Positions 36,601-48,600 of a stretch of 64,000 nucleotides of DNA are shown here, piece by piece; the stretch's first letter is position 1, and each line of letters starts with the position of its first letter. Position numbers and translations under genes: made by a program. The notes beneath the pieces are model-generated. The model was given only the letters and a program-made list of their open reading frames with translations, made no database searches and was not told where the DNA came from. Source of the DNA: Tribonema minus (Eukaryota > Sar > Xanthophyceae > Tribonematales > Tribonemataceae); assembly GCA_017506865.1 (NCBI GenBank), contig JAFCMP010000001.1, positions 1,674,001-1,738,000 on the forward strand. Reading direction: 5' to 3'.

Positions 36601-39600
36601 CACATGCATGTGATCTGCCCCAGCTTCGCCTGTGCATATCTGTGCTCGCAGTGGTGCATAGGAGGGGGTGTAGGCATTGTGTGCACGGGGGTATGCAGCT
36701 GCATGCTGGCGTGCGTCTGCGTGTAGAGCGGTACGCGGCTCCGGGGGGGGGGCACGCGCAGGCGTGCGCCAAACGCACCATTCGTATTGGGGAAATGTCC
36801 AAATTCAAACTGATATTCACACATTTGTAACGAACAAAAAGCACCGTTTGTGGAGAAAACTCGCAAGAACTGCAAGGAAGCCATCGCTGGGGCCGGTTCA
36901 TGCAGCTGATTGCTTTCATGCATTTACGTAGGCATTGCTGCCTACATGACTCCAACTGTGCGTATTGGCTGCTGAACTCCATTGCTTGTTTATCTCTCTG
37001 AACCAATACAGGTGTCGTCGGGAATGCCATGGCGTAGCTCTTACAGGAGAATTGCGGATATGCCTTTTGAGAGTAGTCTGGGTGGCGCATGGTGCGCACA
37101 CCTCTTAGACAGAAACAGTACTTGTCTGGGCTGCGCAGGCGACGACGACATTCACATCATCAATCTCACCCAAGACTTTTATTTTGTCCCATGTAGACCC
37201 CAAAATACCCCTCCTCCCCCCCTCCTCCTCACAAAACTGCACTGAAACAACTTGCAATTTCTGGCAGCGATGCGCTACTGACTGCACAGGCACATCGTCG
37301 AGCCACCAAGCAACATCAACAGGATTAATTTTCACAGAGGCGCAGCAACCAGGTTGGTAGGTATGTAAGTACCTCATGGCCTCGTCCTTGGCGGCGAGCT
37401 GCCCGCGCCAGCGCTCGTCTGCGGCAGTTACAGCCTCGGTAACCGCGGCGCTGACAGTGTCGGCGTCGGCGCGCGCGTAGGAGCGCAGCTGCGCGAACAC
37501 CTCGCGCAGCTGTTCCTCCATGCCGCCGAAGGCATCCACCTGAGTCGGCAAGAATGATGGTCAAGGGACGGTCGGTATGTCCTGAGTGTGTCTTTATGAA
37601 CAGTTGATCCCATGGCTAAAGAAGTTGCCATCTTAGATCGTAGAGTTGTGCGTAACTTCGAATCAGGGCTAGGGTAGCAAACACCTCGCGCAGCTGGCCT
37701 TCCATGCCGCCGAAGGCATCGACCTGAGTCGGCTCGGATGATGGTAAGGTGTAAATGGGTATGTACCGAGAGATGGGTGTACTTGAAGAAGTATATAAAG
37801 TATACCCCGGTACCTTTGTGCAAACGTGATAGTCTGGATATCTGACAGCCAATGCCTCATGACATCACGGAGGAAGAAGTGTGCCCAGATCTTGTGCGGT
37901 GGTGCGCGCCCTGGAAGTCCACGTGGGCATGCTCCCCTGCGCCTCAGCGCTCAGCCAACGGCATTACATACTTCTACCTGCTCTATGCATTCACATGCTG
38001 CTGCATACTCCGTGTGAAATGAAAACCAAGCAATCATGCAGGCGCCGAGGAACTCTACGCGCAGGAGTGTACAGATCCAAGCAGTGCCTTCAATTTAAAT
38101 TTCAGGACGGTTTCAGGAGCACAACTTACCCCTACAATCTAGGTTCAAAAATGACACTGCTGTACATCCGAGCAGTTGCGATCGTCACCCACCCCGTACC
38201 TGATCCTGCAGCTCCAGGCAGTCGCCCTTGGCCCTGTCCAGCGCGTTGGCCAGGGCATCCTGCTGTCTGCGCGCGTCCGCCAGCTCCGCCTGAGCGCAGC
38301 AGCGGCGGCGGCAGAGATCAGCGCCAGCATAAATATTAAGAACACCTCTCATAATCATATTTCAGTAATCATAACTGATGCCTGTATTTCTTGAGAAAGC
38401 AATAAACAAATTCACAGCTGCCCTGTCCTGCACATCTGCTGGGGCATCCTGCTGCCTGCGCGCGTCCGCTAGCTCCGCCTGAACAGCGGCAGAGATCAGT
38501 GGCAGCGTTGATATCAATGAACTCAAAACCTGATCTGGTATTGTTGAGTTTCCACAATCATAATTTATTCAAAGATTGAATACACAGCCGGCCCTGTCCA
38601 GCGCGACAAGCAGGGCGTCCTGCTGCCTGCGCGCGTCCGCTAGCTCCGCCTGAGCGCAGCTGCAGCAGCGGCTCCGGAGTTGGTATTGATTCACTTGCAT
38701 TTGAAAATATTGAGTTTCGACAAGGTCAAAGAATCAGTCTAGGAGTAATCATACACGGCCGGCCCGCGCCTGCCAGCTTGGCCTGAGGGTTAGGGTTAGG
38801 GTTAGGGTTGGCGGATGACAGCACGTCGGCGCCAACTCCGCCTGAGCGCAGCAGCGGCGGCGACAGAGATCAATACGACAATTTACTCCCAAGTACATTT
38901 ACAGTGAACGCATGCACTCTGAGGCACACACAAAGTTTGCATGCCTCAGAGTAAGGTTTGGGGAAGAAGTGCCACTTCTTGCACAAGAAGAACCACGTGC
39001 ATTTGGTGATGATTTTGTACGTGCAAATTGCACACTTCCCGCATATGAGTAACTCATAGTGCGCGTACAAAAATAAGATCTGGACGACTTCCTCTCATTG
39101 AAATTTTGTTGTGTGCTCTTCTAAGAAGAAACCACTTTTAAGGAGTACCTTTATGTTGTGATGCCATCAACTTCAAATATTGATCACCGTCCGCAAAAGC
39201 CTTTACACAGACACGTAAAACGCTGTAGAACGGCTTCACAGTATAATGTCGACCAGCAAGAGCATCACTTCTTGCACAAAGTCGTGTACACTTGGTCATG
39301 ATCCTGCAGCTATGTACAGAATCCGCAAAATTAGAAAATACACATTCTCCATCAGAACGCATAAATGCGCCTACCAAATTATGACCTGGACTACTCTTGA
39401 GTTACCAACAGACCTTTGTGTGCTGCGAGCCACCAATAAAAAAATCGTTTCAAACCCTGAGTTGATTTGTTGCCACCTGCGGTCATGACATTGTGATACA
39501 GCACGAGTTGTATTCGTGAAATTATAGTATCTACCTCCTACAGAGCTCACATTGTTCATACGCTGTTACAGTTTGGTTGCACTCCTAACCTTTCCTTGTG

Positions 39601-42600
39601 TGCTTCAACCAACCAAGTCACGAAATAAGTTTTGAAAATAAAACGAATTATTCAAAATCTATCCATAATCATTATAATAACAAAGTATACAGAAATGGCA
39701 GGCGCGTGTTAGCCAGCTATGCTTGAGCGCAGCGACAACGGCGGCAGCATACAGCACCGGCACCACTTGCCAATCAGCTACGCTATAATCATTGCTTGTG
39801 CATATTTGCAGCATGGAACGAGGCTGCACATGTTAAAAAGCGTGGATGAGCGCATTGTTCCCACAAAATGAATGCCCTACGGCTTGCAACTTCTTTTTCT
39901 GTTTTACTTGTTTACAAATGATGGCCTGTTATCATCGCGCAGAAAACGCAGTCATGGCATGCACCTGCCTGCGTTAAAAACAGTGCTGAAGAATATGATG
40001 CATGTACTTTTCAGTTGCTTTCAACAAGGCCTGTCGTCATCGCTCGCTAAGGAGTGGAGAACGTGATCACGGCGTGAATCTACATGTATGCCAGAAAACA
40101 GTGAACACAAATTTATGGCCTGTCCCATCCCATTTTCTTTACAGTGTGACTCCTGCATCTGAGGTGGCGGTGGTTCGTCAAATGCTGCTTGCTGCCCCGC
40201 ACAGGTTAGAGGGAAAAAATTGCCTCAATGTGATTGTGAACATCTGGTGTGGTTGAATTGTTTTCAGATGCAAAAACAAAATTGACGCAGATCCAACTCG
40301 GGAAGAAATGAGGCACACAAGTATGCGGGTCACCGCTCACCCGCGCTGCAGCCAAGGCTTCTTTCAGTTCGCGCGCCTGTGAGCAGCGGCGCCAATGGGA
40401 TTCACGAGAGGCGCAGGCAATCACATATTCAGATGGCGTGATCACAGGACACGTATGTGTGAGCTGCACGACAGCATAGAGGCACACCTCCAAAGGCACT
40501 TTCATCGTCATTCCAGAGTATCGTCCGGCATCTTACGGCGGAGTTTTTTTCCAATGCCCTCAACATTGCGGTAGACCACGGTCTCAGCCTCACTCAAAAC
40601 CTAAAACATAGGTTCTGACATGCACTTCTCGCCGCAGCAATGTGCCCTCCTTTCCCCCCTCCAAAGCAAACAAATGCCCCCCCCCGCCCCTCCCGCAAAT
40701 TCTGCTTGCATTGATCTCAACCCCTTCAGTAACGCCCCCCCACCTGAAGCGCGCCGTCTTCAATGACCTTGTCCTTGATGGCCAGGCCCGCTCTGGCCTC
40801 GTTGAGCGCTGACTGCGCCTCCAGCTCGCGCGCAACGATAATTTTGGCAGACCATCGTCTTGGCCTCACTTGAAAACACTGGCTCTGACCCCCCCCCCCA
40901 TACAACTCTGCTTGCGTTGATCTCAGCCCCTAGACAATGATAGAAACGAACCAAAAGATCGTAGACCTCTACAGTAGGTGACATGGAATGGCTAGCCACA
41001 AGTGCCTTCCACAAATTACCGTGGTCGCCGCTGCTGCAGTCATTGGCCACATTGGCCACAAATAATCTCAGCCCTTAGACAATAAATGCCCCCCCCAGCC
41101 CCTCCCTCCCAACTCTGCTTGCATCAATCTCAAACTCTACCAGAATGCCCCCCCACCTGAAGCGCGCCGTCTTCGATGACCTTGTCCTTGATGGCCAGGC
41201 CCGCTCTGGCCTCGCTGAGCGCTGCCTGCGCGTCGTCCAGCTCGCGCGCGACGCGCGCGGCGGCGTCGCGCTCTGCCACGACCGCGCGCGCCAGCTCCCG
41301 CGCCGCGTCGGTTTCCAGGCGCCGGCGCTGCGCCGCGGCCGCCTCCGTGCTCTTCATGTGAACATCCCATGAAATTTAATTATGAATAAATGGATAAATA
41401 CTGCACGTGCTTCGGTAGTATGTGACATGTGCTACTATTGTAGACGTCGATGCATCGCCTTTTACAGTGTGCAGCACGCAAAGTCAGCTCGCGCGTCGCG
41501 TTGGACTCGAGGCGTTGGCGCTGCGCCGCGGCCGCCTCCGTGCTCTGCGAGCAACCATGCATAGAGTTCAAATGCTTTTGAAAAGAGTGTGCTGTATGCT
41601 TCTGCGGCAGAAATTCATGATTGTTTAAAGCATGTTGGCTGCATTTTTTTCAAAAGAATGATCGTGTCTTGTAGGGTTCGAAGGATGCAGTTTACATATA
41701 CATCTGTTAGTTACATGTTGTGTGCCAAGATTGCACAAAGTCTGCTGCCGCGCCGCGTCGAACTCCAGGCGCCGCCGCTGTGCCGCATCTGCCTCCGTGC
41801 TCTGCATGTGAACTCACTGATAGATGAATAAATAGTGCATATACTTCGGGATATCGTGCTTTGGAAGTATGTGACATGTGCACCTACTCTATGCTTTCAT
41901 GAATTGCCCGTCACAAATGCAACACGCAAGAAATGGCAGCTCTCTTGAATGCTGCGCCGTGGCTGCCTCTGCGTTCCGCGAGCAGCCACTCATTATATTC
42001 ACATGCTTCCAAAGTTTGCGGGAAAAAAAAGAAAAAGGTAAGAATTCATGATGCCTCCTGGTACATAGTGGCCATAATATCAATGACACTCCTGCTTCGA
42101 GAAAGCAAAATAAAATTATATTAGCGTTAGTTTGACCCTAATCCTGAAATCTCCCTAACCCTTGCCGTGTGAAGGGCTCGTTCATCTGCATGGTGCGCAA
42201 TGCATGGGCGTGCACAGTAATAATCATGAAGCGCAATCGCGTGTCTGCGGTCGCGCATGCTCGCATACCCTTCCCACTTCCCATGCAAAGTGCACGGACA
42301 TGTGGGCCCAGGTGTACGCTGTGTGTGCAAGTAGCCACACTAACTAACGTGCACCGAAAAAGATCTCCATGGCTTGCGTCAAAGACCTCCACACCGCCGC
42401 AGGGGATGGTGTTGTGGAGTCTGTGAGTGCTGAGACGAGCGCCCGCAGCTGCTGCGTACCAGAGCACAGTGTCTCCCATCGCTTGTAGTCGCTGCGAGTG
42501 CCTGGTGTGCATTCTTGCTTAGGGCTTGACGAAGCCCTAACCCTAACCCTAACCCTAACCCTAACCCTAACCCTAACCCTACCCCGAACCCTAACCCTAA

Positions 42601-45600
42601 CCCTAAATCAGTACCAAGCTTGCTACAAAGGGGTCAAGGCGTAATGGCACAAGTGTTTGTGTCGATCACGACCCACGCAACGGGGGGGGCGGAGACGATG
42701 GACGCTGATTACAAAAGGGTCAAGCGCGATCGCAAACCTCTTTGAAGTGAGCGCAACCACTGCGCGCACATTGTTTGCAATTCGGTCTACCTACATGCCT
42801 TACATTTGCCCCTCGCCCTGATTTTTTTCTTCTTTGTGCTGCCTTGTGTTCCAACTTTTAAGAATACTACAGCTGACCAATTGCATATGTATTTCATTGA
42901 ATATCACTATCAACAAAAATATGTGAGCAGGATTTCTCAGATTTTAAAAGAATGTTCGATTTCACATCTGTAAAAAAAAGTGTTCTTTTGATTTTGAAAG
43001 AAAACCTTTATGGTTACAAAAATCTGCCGCTCGTAATTTTCAGCTATCGATGTGTGCTTAAGTTTACCTCTCTCAGACGCTCAGCCGCCTCCTCCGCCAA
43101 CGCCACCGCCTGCAACAGCTCGCGATCGAGGCGCGCGCGCTGCGCCGCCGGCCGATCATTACCCTCTTTGAAACGAGCCCACATCCATTGCGCGCACATT
43201 GTTTGCAATCCGGTGTACCCTGCCTGTTTAAATCCCCCAGGCCTGATTTGCACTTTTTGTGCTGCCACACGTACCAACTTTGAAAAATGTCAGGGAATTT
43301 TTAAACGTTTTTTTCTCATGCAAAGGCACATAACAAAAACAACAACAGCGAGAGCAGGATGTGAACCTGAATTTGTTTTTCTCATGCAAAGGCACATAAC
43401 AAAAGCAACAACAGCAAGAGCAGGATGTGAACCTGCAAACGCCGATTATGTTCATGGCCGCGCATACATACACACCTCTCTGAGCCGTTCCGCCGCCTCC
43501 TCCACCAGCGCCACCGCCTGCGACACCTCGCGCGCTGCGCCGCCGTTTCATCACGAACCTCTTTGACATGAGCGCACAACCGCTGTGCGCATACTGTTTG
43601 CAATCCGGTGCACCCTACCTTTCCAAACCACCTAGCCCTGATCAGCATTCTTTGTGCTGCCACACGTACCAACTCTAAATAATTTAGATTTTTTCAAAAA
43701 CAATGGCACATGCCAAAAATACAGGCGACAGCAGAATTTGAACCTGCAAACGCCGATTTTTTTCATAGCCACGCATACATACATACCTCTCTGAGCCGCT
43801 CCGCCGCCTCCTCCGCGAGCGCCACTGCCTGCGACACCTCGCGCTCGAGGCGCGCGCGCTGCGCCGCCGCGTCGTCGCGCTCGGCGCGCGCCGCCTGCAG
43901 CGCGGCCTGCTTCGACGCCGCCTGAGCGCGGACGCAGGTGGCGCGCTCAAGTCTGAGTCGAGGCTCGGGCTCATGTGGTGTGAAGCACGCCCGCTCAAGG
44001 CTTACTGGGCTTGATGCGCGGTGCGATGTAGAGCAGCCGTTGACGGCGGCACCGCGCAATAGCTGGTTGGAAGAGAAAAAATTGCCGAACGAAAATACAT
44101 TTGACGCCGCCTGAGCGCCAGGACGCAGGCGGTGCGCTCAGGACTCAGTGAGCGTAGTGCGCGGCGTATGTTGTTAAATCAGCGTACGCATTGGCGCAAG
44201 TAAAAATTAATGCGTCTTTTTGCTTTCAGTGGATCAGTCGTGTCGGTTATGGAATTGCTGGGCCAAGCATTTGTAGTCTTGCGAGGTTTGGTAGTTGTAC
44301 TTTGGAGCAGTCATTGACGGCGGCGCCGTGCCATGGCTGGCTCAAACCAATACAGAAACGAGTGACAAGCCTCAGCTGTCGCACTTCTGAGTCAGGGATT
44401 TTTGCAGCGGTGCGTGTCACGTGCGCCACGGCATCAACGCGCGCCGCCACCGCCGCCGACGCCACATTGTGTGCTCCCGCCACATGACCATTGATATATA
44501 AAATTAACCATCGTGCACACTTCAAAGCCGCTGCTTGTACTCGGCAAGACGTGGGGCTTGCCGCTCGCCGCGCTGCACCGCGGCTGCAGAGAACATCCCA
44601 GCCCCGCAGCTCAGAGCGGTGGCTGCAATTGTGTGAAAGCGGCGCTCTGCGCCTTCCCAGCCAATGCGCACGTCAGCAACACCTGCATTGCGCACTGCGC
44701 CGTGTTTTTTGGTACGTAGACAGGACGCCGCCAGTGCCTCTGCATTGTTGAGATCAAAACCTGCTGGCGAACAAGCAACCAGCAGCAACACAACGCCGGC
44801 TCACCAGCTCCGACATCTCCGCGGCAGCGCTCCGCGCCTCCTCTGCGCGCCGCTCGGCGTCCGCGCGCGCCGCCGCCGCCGCGCGCGCCGCCGCCCCTAC
44901 GCGCCGCAGCGCCTCCTGCAGCTCCGCGCAGCGCGCGCGCTCGCGTCGCAGCGCGTCCGCCGCCGCCGCGGCCTCTGCCTCCGCCGCTGTACGCGATCGC
45001 GTGAGCGCCTCCGCCGCTGCTGCCGTAGTAGCCTGTCGCAGGCGCGCACAGTGCCCGCGGGGTGAGCCGCGGTTTTTCACAGCGGATCTGCTACGGTAAC
45101 CTTGTGTCCGCCTGCGCATCAGTGTTTGCGCTGCACGGGCCATGCATTTCCATCTCCACCATTGCGACGCGTGCGATTCACATGACCAAACGCACATGCG
45201 AAGCAGCAATGCGGCCGCTTCCGCTGCGTTGTTGCACTGGAAAAATACGTGGCGCCGTGGACTCTGCAGCCGCTGACGATGGTCAAACATCATCGCAACC
45301 GAGTCACGCGTGCGCGCCCACCTGCAGCTCGTCGACCCGCCGCTGCAGCGCCGCTGCCTCGCGCCTCGCGTCAGACAGCTCCGCGTCAGCCGCGCGCCGC
45401 GCTGCCGCCGCCGCTGCAGCGCCGTCCTCGCGCGCCGCGCGCTCCTCCGCCAGCGCCGCTGCCGCCGCGCGCGCCGCCGCCGCAGCGGCCGCCACTTCGG
45501 CTTCTATCTCCGAGCGTTGCTGTGCCGCGTCGGAGGCAGCGGCGTCGGCGGCGGCGCGCTCCGCTGCCTTGGCGGCGGCTTCGGCGGCGCGCGCCTGCGC

Positions 45601-48600
45601 CGTTTGAAGCGCACAAGGAGGGTAGGCATGTATCAAAGAAATTATAAATGCTGCTTGAGGTGCGCAAGGTAGGCATGTGTTCACAGTTTTTTTTAGAAGT
45701 TGACGGCGGCGCGCGACCTGGCTTTGCCTCTGAGGTCACGCCAGGGCGTCAGGCAGCACAACCGGCAGCGGCGGCCGCATGCAAGATGCCACCAGCGGTG
45801 AGGCAGGTGCAAGCACGTACAGCACCCCTGCGCGTGCGGTGCGGCCGCCAGTACCTAACCGTAGCCCTAGTTGGTAGCCAACCCTGAATCTGATCTGCAG
45901 TGTCACCCTGCACCTCTCTGTTGGGATGCGCAATCATCGCATACGCGCTCGCTGCGGTGCACAAGAGTCGCTGACGACGCCAGCGCTGCGCTGCGCTACT
46001 TTTGGTGAATCGTTTCTGGCACAAGGCGCGGCACTTTCTAGATCTAAAAAAACATCCTCTATTGAAATACGCCGCCAGCAGCTTGCGACGCCTTACTGTG
46101 GCAGAGCAGTGTGGTTATAGCTGCTGCGCCGCCTGCCATCAGTGCTGAGCGCTGCGCGCTTCCTGGATGAGCACTGCGCGCGCGTGAGCGCTGCTGTCGA
46201 GGACGGCACCGCCGCTTACTGCATCCACAAGTACAGACCCGAACACACCAGAGCATGCCAGTGGGCACTGGACCTTGTAGCACCAACTACTACTAGTACG
46301 TTCATCACAGGGTCAAGGTAGGTATGCTGCATCTCACCTTCTCAACGTCTGCCTGCAGGGTGGCCACCTCCTTGCGTAGCTGCTCCACCATTGCCTGCGG
46401 GCACGGTCAGTGGTAATAGGACATGCAGCTGTGTGCTACGTGTGAGTTCTCGACCTGAGTGGCCTGCATCAATGCCAAGCTTGGCGAGTTCAGCAATGCT
46501 CAGCGGATGGCTGCTGCCGACAGGCACAGTCAATACGACTAGTGAGACTGAGCGATGCAACAGTGAGCTTCTCCCTGTCACCCTCGAGGCCATGAGTTGT
46601 CATGACAGCGGACTTCAGCACTGCAAGCAAGACCTTGAGTGCCGTGTATGATGTGCCAAGAAAAGCTGATGGAATCCTGGCACATTATCCACAACTTATT
46701 TTGAGACCAGTGATCACAACAGTGACAGTACATAGACAGTACAGCAACACTGCAAGGCTGCCCTCAGCTCAGCTCAGTGCTGCCGGCCCTTCGACGGCTA
46801 CCTACAAGAGCTTGTCGAGCCCACCAGAACCCGCACAGCTGCCCCCCCCCCCCCCCCCCCTTGACCCCAACCCCAGCAGCAACAAGCCCCACGCCTACAC
46901 GTCTGCGTCCAGCCCTACCCCCCTCTGCCCTTGCTTAGCGCTGGCTACACGCGAAGAACCTGCATGGAAACGAATCAAAAGATCGTAGAGCTCCAAGTGA
47001 CGAGGAGTGGTTAGCCGTCAAATTGAATGCCTCCCGCCAATACCCGCGGTCGCCGCTGCTGCGGAAATTGGCCACGAGTCAAACAGTGCCACTGCACTAC
47101 CTGCGCGGATACCTACATACCTGCGCCGCCAGCGCGTCCGCCACCGCCTGCTGCGCGCCCGACTCGCGGCCCGCCTCCGCCGCCGCCTGCCATGCGCGCG
47201 CCTCGCCCTGCGCCTCGCTGATCGCTGCCGTGAGTTCGCGCAGCTGCGCGTCCGCCGCCGCGTCTGCCGCCGCCGCCGCGGCCTGAAGCAGCGCAGGCGG
47301 GAAGCGTGAGGCCAGCTGCCCGGCATGCCAGTGCAGCCAGTAGGCATGCAGGGACCCTTGTTGCAGGCCAACACAGCGTGAGTGGGGGTTGTCCACGGGT
47401 CAGGGGAAGTTCAAGTTGAAGCTGGGAGCGCCGCCGCCGCGGCCGGAAGCAGCGCGTGCGGGAGGTGACATGACGTGATGCTGCGACGTAAAGAGCTGCT
47501 GCTCACTAGCCTGTTGCTCCACACCGGCAGAGGTAGACAGAGAATGACCGCGGGTCAGGGGGAAGGGCCAGCTTTGAGTTGAAGGTGGGGGCGCCGGGCG
47601 CCCCCGCTGACCGTCTGCCGTGTGTATGACCGTCACTATGACGGATACACCATGCTTTGCAGGCCTCACAAAACCGGCACTCGAGGGTGTGAGGATGATG
47701 AGCACTGCTGCGCATGTTGAGTGTACATCACTGCGGTGGCAGCCGTAATGGGAGGAAAAACGGCGTAAGCATATATAGAAGTATGTATGCTGAGCACTGA
47801 TGCGCACATCCTCCGGTCAGAGTGAGATTAACATCACCTGCTCATGCGGCGGTGGAGCAGATGCTCCATGTGCAACATCACAGCAGCTCCCCTACCCGCC
47901 CCCCCCCCCTCGATGTCAGACGCGGCACCTGGAGGAGCGTGCAGCAATGGCAGTCCCTCAAATGCACCCCGACCGCAATCACCACTTACACTACAGTACT
48001 TCGAGAGTACTACGGACATAACAACGACACCAGCGACATTTTAAATTGTAATACTTACACGGGCCTCGTCCAGCGCGCCCGCCAGCCGGTCCCGCTCCTC
48101 TGCTGAGCGCGCGACGGTTGCAGCAGCTGCCGTTACGACCTGCAGCAGTCAAGACGCGCGAGCGGCGTTCACGCGCGATACCTGCATGACATACTTTCTC
48201 TGTTTTTTTTCGCGCGTGCGCGCAAGTAGCATTGTCACATGTGCCCATGTCAGCGCACCCGGGGAATACCGCCAAGATACGCGTGATGTTGTCTTTGTGC
48301 AGCAGCCGCAGCGCTCCGCATGACATGACCGCGAGTGGCACGCAGACAGAGGCGTGCGCGTACCTGTGCCGCTGCCGCCGCGCCACGTCTGACACTCTGC
48401 GCGCAATCCGTGCGCACGTCAAAAGTGACACACTTCAGCTGCGTCGCACTGTTGTGGTGACACAGCAGTGATCAGACGTTGACTGCAATTGCACACAATG
48501 AGCAAGGCTGCGCATTTCGCGCGTGTCACAGCTTCAACGCCCTGAACTACAGAGCCCTAGCCCTCACCTCCAGCCCTTCCTCTAAATACAGACTCTATCT

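Noticed and set aside
40537-40600. Coding-like stretch VLSEAETVVYRNVEGIGKKL with acceptor and donor, inside the VFL1-like gene
   Set aside because: Including it breaks the reading frame (64 nt), while leaving it out keeps all later exons in phase. A diverged copy at 40850-40875 shows it is part of a repeated intron block.
42534-42607. A chromosome end
   Set aside because: The telomere-like tract lies inside an intron, with exons of the same gene on both sides.
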